Shown here piece after piece: positions 59,466 to 64,000 of a stretch of DNA of 64,000 nt; within the stretch, counting starts at the first letter, position 1; each line of letters opens with the position of its first letter. Location of the stretch: assembly GCA_002964805.2 (NCBI GenBank), contig PUDQ02000033.1:1426001-1490000 (forward strand). Reading direction: 5' to 3'. The position numbers and the translations under genes are program-made. Origin of the DNA: Trametes villosa. Its lineage: Eukaryota > Basidiomycota > Agaricomycetes > Polyporales > Polyporaceae. The notes beneath the pieces are model-generated. The model had not been told where the DNA came from and did no database searches. It saw only the letters and a program-made list of their open reading frames with translations.

Positions 59466-61490
59466 ATGGCCCCGATGGACTCGCCTTTGAATGCGGTGAA
59501 TACTGCTCGAGCTTGTGGCTCGCTCGCGCGTAGCTGACGGAGCTTTCGCACGGCGCGCTCGGTGACCACAGGCGCACCAGCATGCCGCGAATGCAGACGA
59601 TTTTGTGGCTCGCGGGCTGCTTATCCCTGCCGCGGAGGAGCACTACAAGGCGGCAGAGGCGTTTCAGGCATGCGTTGACGCCTCGAACGACAACAATGTG
59701 CGCTGTCCGCCCCTCCATGTTCCCTGTTGCACCATGTATATTCTAACCGCAACATATCGTCTTCGGATATCTCTCTCGGTCGGGCAATACACACGCTTGT
59801 CGCAGACAAAACGCACGCTGAGAATGCTGCACAACGAGCATATGAAGCTGGGTAAGGACCTCCAGCGGCGGATTGCAAAGCTCCGCGAGGAGAACAAGGA
59901 CCCCGCGCTTCCTCAGAAGCCCTCGCGCACGTCAAGCACGGGGTCGAACGTAGGCCCTCCAAGCTTAAGTGCTGCGGTACCTCCACCACAACCCGTGCCC
60001 TCTCCTCCACCGCAACCTAGTGGAAACCGCCTATCCGAGTCGCAGCAGACGGTCGATGAATCGTTTATGCTCTTAGGCCAAAGGGTACGTGCTCTTTTTC
60101 CGTGTGTTCGAGCCGGGTACTTCCACAAACATGATGCAACTGCACCCGAAAGCCTCATCGGCGGATTCGTGCACACGAGCCCTTCGCGTAGCCTTTGTGA
60201 TAACGAGAAGCAGTCCAAAGCTGACAGGCTTGCCCTATCCAGAGCGACCCCGGAGATGCTTTCCACCAGTTCTGGAAGGCGACCGAAGGCATGCTGGATT
60301 ACCTGTCGCGCCCCGTCGCATTCGCCACTGCGCCCCTCGCGCCAGAAGAGCCGCCCCAGCCCCCGTCTTCCCCTGGGCCGCGCCGGGGTACGAGGACGCG
60401 CGACGGCAGTTCCAGTAGCGATACGGACTTCGAGGACCCGATCTCACGCAAAATCTCGAAGGGGATCAGCCTCGTCAAGGCCGCGCACTCGAAGATGCTC
60501 ACAAAGTACGACTCGGTGTATGGCGCGACGGGTGCCGGGAGCACAAGCCCAAGTGGCTCGGAAGGAGAAGCAGCAAAGAGGGCTGGATCCAGTGTCTTCC
60601 CGCCCCCACCGCAACCGTCCCATGCAATTGACCTCAAGGATGATTGGGACGACGACATCCGTGCATTCGAAGGTACGCTTGTTCGCGATTCATTGGCCCG
60701 GTGTATGCTCACGAGGCTGCTTCAGATGACGACATGGCGGATTCATTCTGTCTGATACCGTCGAAGGCGGACCCTAGCCCGGCGTCTCTGAAGGATGAGA
60801 ACGCCGCGCTGAAGGCCGAGCTGGAGAAGCAGAGACAGCAACTTGCGAACATGGAGCTCGCACTCAAAGCGCGCCAAGAACAAGATCTGCAGCTGCGGGA
60901 TAGCATCATGATCGCGCGCAAAGAGGTGTGCTTCCAGCCTCATTCTAGGTCTATCCACCCGCTTACAAGGCTACTTTTCGTTTGAAGGCGCACCGCGCGA
61001 TGATCTCGTCGAATGTGTTACCACGACCGACGCAGCCCCCTCCACCCGTCGATATCGCTGCACTCAACATCAACGTCCCGCCGCCCGTTCCAGCCCCTGT
61101 TGCAGCACTAAACGCGGGGCGAGAACGGGACCCCCAGCTGGTACGCCGAGTTCGCGAGCTCGAGGAGGAAGTACGTACCCTCCGGGTAGAGAACGAGAAG
61201 CAGGTGCGTCGTCTTGTCGCCCTGCCATGCTGCGATAGATGCGCGACTTGGGATGGGATATGTTCCTTGGGAAATTGCTGATGTATGCGCGCGAGTAGAA
61301 AGCGATGATCGTGCGCTTCCGTGAACGCTGGGAGAAGTTGAAGGAGTCTGCAAAACGCAAGAAAGAGGCGAAAGCTGCAGCGGAGGTCACCAACGTCATG
61401 GGCGAACGGATCGAGGAGGATCCCGAGGCAGAGGCCGCCGCTGAGCAGGACGAGGCGAAAGCACAGGGGTCGAGTGCCGTGGGAGCGTAG
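59466..61490 (+). CDS. MIT-domain coiled-coil protein, ATG38/NRBF2-like
   Basis: Exon 1 encodes MAPMDSPLNA. After an 85-bp intron, HAANADDFVARGLLIPAAEE, HYKAAEAFQACVDASNDNN and TKRTLRMLHNEHMKLGKDLQ form a three-helix MIT-type domain, residues about 8-80. The SPLN-A-HxxA-xAD-F arrangement closely resembles the start of NRBF2. QQTVDESFMLLGQRSDPGDA and FHQFWKATEGMLDYLSRPVA follow, then a charged region and long coiled coils: ASLKDENAALKAELEKQRQQ, VRRVRELEEEVRTLRVENEK and IVRFRERWEKLKESAKRKKE. About 450 residues. Atg38/NRBF2 bridges Atg14 and Vps34 in the autophagy PI3-kinase complex by an N-terminal MIT and C-terminal coiled coil, the same order as here. The identification is by architecture, so another MIT protein is possible. 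The second intron (59698-59805) is open in frame. Confidence 0.6.
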
Positions 61491-61505
61491 GTGTGCGAGT
61501 CATGA

Positions 61506-62730
61506 GTGGGTCTGGGACCCGGAGACGTCGGGGAGAAGAACGGCGTTGCGCCTTCTTGGCTTATGTTTTTGCTTATGCGTTGTCGATTTGCTTTCTGGAC
61601 TTGTCCCTTGCTCGTCAGAGCAAGGCTCTCAGCCCTCATTCGCGGTGCATCAAACTCTGCAACGGCCTTCGCCGGTAAGGTGTTTGGAGGTGTTTGGCAA
61701 GATTCCCAGCCACCGCGACCTCGAGGGCCTGCTTAAGTGGCAGGCGCAAGTGACACACCTTATTACCCTCGTCTGGAAGGACACTAGTGAAGAAGAATTG
61801 AAGGTCGAATGGTTCGCCGAGATCTATGCCAGACTTAGCAACTTCGGCCTCTATGTCTACGGCGGCCGGAAGCCCGAGTACAGAGCGAACCATGCATCTC
61901 GCAAAGCTGGCTCCTGCTAACGGTATCAAGCACTCTGGGAACCACTGGCAATCCTCCGCGAAGTCTTAGGACGACATACTCATTGGCTTCAAAGTGATAC
62001 GGTGTCTGAAGTCTAAGACATGAGCGATGTCGAAGAATATAACCATCACGTTGAGGATAGTGTTAGGATGCGCTGCATCATATTCTACTCGGTAAGCCTC
62101 CTTGTCTGCACGCCGCCCGCGCCCGCGGAAATTATAGCATCTATATCAGCTTACAGTTACTGCTGAGGACAATAAGGGTCACGCCTCGCGTGCGGCTGAA
62201 GCTGCATCTGCCACCCTCCCTGAGAATTCTGATGCATCCGCAGAGCTAGAGGACAATCGTAAGCGTTGTTTTCCTCGCTTCGAACCCGGCGTTAGTATCA
62301 CATTGCTAACATCCATGATCTAACTTTCAGCTCCCAATCCCCTGCTCAGGAAGACCGGCTCGGAAGAAGCGGAGTCCTAACTCGAAGAACTGGCGAAAAG
62401 CGGCAAGTATGAAGACATCATCCACCCCGCATACTATGCATACGACGAACTCATCCTGCTGGCACTCAACGAATAATATCTCCGCAGAGCCCTGGTTTCG
62501 ATCAAGGCAGGTATGAGCTACCAGTACCTCGGCGGGAAGCTCAACGCTCAACACCGACAACTTCTACGCCGAGATCCGAGAGAGCGAAATCACCCGTCTC
62601 CCGCCTCCACCTTCCCCTTTGCCCTGAAAGACTAGACTTCGTCAAGCTCAGGACCTCCAGAGCAGGAAGTGCAAGGCGGGAACCTCCTGAGCCTCGTACG
62701 ACGGCTCTGTAAGCTTCACACCTCACTGAA
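61506..62730 (+). pseudogene. Decayed protein gene, family unknown
   Basis: One plus-strand reading frame carries protein-like text interrupted by stops. VFGKIPSHRDLEGLLKWQAQ, VWKDTSEEELKVEWFAEIYA and FGLYVYGGRKPEYRANHASR end at a TAA (61918-61920). The same frame goes on with RYQALWEPLAILREVLGRHT to a second TAA, then MSDVEEYNHHVEDSVRMRCI. After a probable intron come VTAEDNKGHASRAAEAASAT, NPLLRKTGSEEAES-stop, LEELAKSGKYEDIIHPAYYA, YDELILLALNE-stop and YLRRALVSIKAGMSYQYLGG. At least four in-frame stops in under 1 kb argue for a pseudogene rather than short introns. The minus strand of the first 300 bp is also open and cannot be excluded. Confidence 0.45.
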
Positions 62731-63342
62731 AACGCGCTCATGATGCCGATTAACATAAATCTAGAAGCTGCCCGTCCCTCAGCCGCGGCGGAATGTTCGT
62801 TTTCTTGACCGCGTGCTTTCCAATGTCACTCTCATCTCATCCCGCGCGCGCATTGATTTGTACGATACCGGCAGTCTCAAACCCCTACCACCAAACTATA
62901 CAATACTGGTGGTTTCTCCCTCTAGCATGTACAATAGTCGTGCTTCCGATCGACAATGTTCTTAGTGACTAGTCGTGACTACCACTGTGCGCATGCAGCA
63001 ATAAATATTACACTCTAGCTAGTATGCAGATTCCGCTGCGAGCAAGGGAGCGCCGCTGCAGGCGCCATTCGAGTATCTGTAGCTACCTGCTGTCTCGTAA
63101 TGTGTACATCTTATTGCGCTCATCCCGCAGCCGCGCTCAAGGGGCACGGGGAGAAAGACGAGAACGATGTCTCGGGGTGGCTATTGGCGTGGTGGTGTCT
63201 GGGGATCAGGTTGACTAGCGGCGGAACTACTACTATACATACACATGTTCTTCCCCTGTTTCCTTGTTGGTTGGATGGATCATCGACGAACTTGACATGC
63301 AAGAACTTACTTCGTTGTATGATCTTCTGTTGAGCCATCCCC
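62731..63342. other. Intergenic, no gene seen
   Basis: Lower GC than most of the window, with only short open frames. It includes the 3' flank of MOG1, which ends at 63343. Confidence 0.5.
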
Positions 63343-63986
63343 TCACGCAAATAGACCGTAATTCACGATCCGCAACGACCGTGCGGCCTCGTTGAACACA
63401 CCCCGAGCGGTATCCCAGCCACCTTCGCTGACCGCATCGCCGTCCGAGCCCGACATGGGCACGTTCATGGACAAGACTAAATCGACGTTCTTGTCCGGGA
63501 TGCGGTAGAGCGCGAGGAGGATGCGGACCTCGTCTGCTGTCGTCGTGTTGAACTTCTGTACGGTTTGCGTGCCATAAAGAACCACAGGGTTCGGGGTGGC
63601 ACCGTTGGAGGCGTTGGGGAGATCGAGGGTTTCGTTCACAGTTTGGGACTTTGCGTCATTGTCGTGCGCTAGCGCGTCAAAGTGCTGGCTTAGTGCAGAC
63701 ATGTGAGAGGGGATGTATACAGCGACAGGGAGGCGTGTGGACATACCCAGCTGCCGCTCGGAGGTCCGTGGCGGAGACACTCTCGAGTACCTCCACGATG
63801 ATGCTAATTCCGTTATCGGGGGAGACGTAGACTTCTTGTGTGTCCGGTACTTGACGAAAGTCCCTGAAGAGGAGCTGAGCACAGAGAATGCGGTTGCGTT
63901 GAAGTCACATACGAGGCATCGATGAATGTCGTGGGCAACGTCGCGGTGATCGCGCCGCCAAAGAGCTCCCTAAGGCCAGACATCAT
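63343..63986 (-). CDS. MOG1: Mog1, Ran-GTPase nucleotide-release factor
   Basis: Mog1/RANGRF binds Ran and promotes GTP release, supporting nuclear transport. The start MMSGLRELFGGAITATLPTT lies 15 bp from the window end. Met at 63986 or 63983 could be used and nothing upstream can be judged. FIDAS splices over a 48-bp intron to DFRQVPDTQEVYVSPDNGIS and IIVEVLESVSATDLRAAAG. A second intron with acceptor CACTAAG joins to QHFDALAHDNDAKSQTVNE. The remainder is VVLYGTQTVQKFNTTTADEV, ILLALYRIPDKNVDLVLSMN and a C-terminal SLRIVNYGLFA, matching the family's closing strand. About 195 residues. The LFGGAI start and R-x-VPDxQEV motif are hallmark Mog1 features. Confidence 0.9.
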
Positions 63987-64000
63987 GTAGAAGATGAAGT

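Noticed and set aside
58844..59569. 241-codon minus-strand frame, and the antisense plus frame 58976-59240
   Set aside because: They contradict each other, one overlaps the accepted start of the ATG38-like gene, and neither matches a family. Kept only as a note in the intergenic entry.
60098..60115. GTTCGAGCC, a tRNA B-box match
   Set aside because: No A box or acceptor stem around it; it lies in an intron of the ATG38-like gene.

Overview
The window is nuclear DNA of a filamentous basidiomycete, most likely an Agaricomycete and plausibly a polypore. GC content is high. Genes are closely packed on both strands and broken by many introns of about 45-75 bp with GTRNGT donors. Codon use is strongly G/C-ending. 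The gene set is eukaryotic: SERCA, Ssb-type Hsp70, CRM1, CCT1, APC3, CAF-1, RFC, Spc24. No rRNA, CRISPR array, bacterial operon or intact transposon was seen. Exon joins below were worked out by hand from splice consensus and family conservation.

Layout. 1-0.9 kb: unidentified gene cut by the left edge, with an apparent frameshift. 1.3-3.3 kb: SIP5-type RING protein (-). 4.1-7.7 kb: SERCA Ca2+-ATPase (+), then an intron-containing tRNA-Asn(GTT). 9.5-11.6 kb: SLC35F6-like transporter (-), divergent from an arrestin-like protein (+, 12.0-14.2 kb). 14.2-19.5 kb: gene-poor. 19.5-23.4 kb: SHQ1 (-) divergent from anthranilate synthase TRP2 (+), with a Gcn4/CPC1 site between them. 23.4-26.7 kb: mitochondrial uS2m (-) divergent from Ssb Hsp70 (+). 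27.0-31.8 kb: a replication-factor-C subunit (-) divergent from the CAF-1 large subunit (+), sharing a 194-bp promoter with three MluI boxes. 32-38 kb: SPC24 (-) and CRM1/XPO1 (+, first intron GC-AG). 39.2-39.9 kb: TMA20/MCT-1. 40.9-45.2 kb: two small paralogous genes, each encoding a protein with two complete Zn2Cys6 clusters. 46.6-48.3 kb: SRR1/BER1-like. 49.7-50.7 kb: acidic unknown protein. 51.5-57.3 kb: APC3/CDC27 and CCT1 (both -). 57.8-58.9 kb: unknown gene. 59.5-61.5 kb: MIT/coiled-coil protein resembling ATG38/NRBF2. 61.5-62.7 kb: decayed gene. 63.3-64.0 kb: MOG1 at the right edge.

Most genes are unlinked housekeeping functions. Functional links supported by sequence are the S-phase pair RFC/CAF-1 with MluI boxes, and general amino-acid control at TRP2. 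The strongest candidate for something undescribed is the twin-Zn2Cys6 gene pair at 40.9-45.2 kb. It has conserved intron positions (one inside a zinc-ligand Cys codon) and a shared C-terminal W/F-x-D/E-T-V-L motif, but is too short to hold the usual fungal transcription-factor middle domain.
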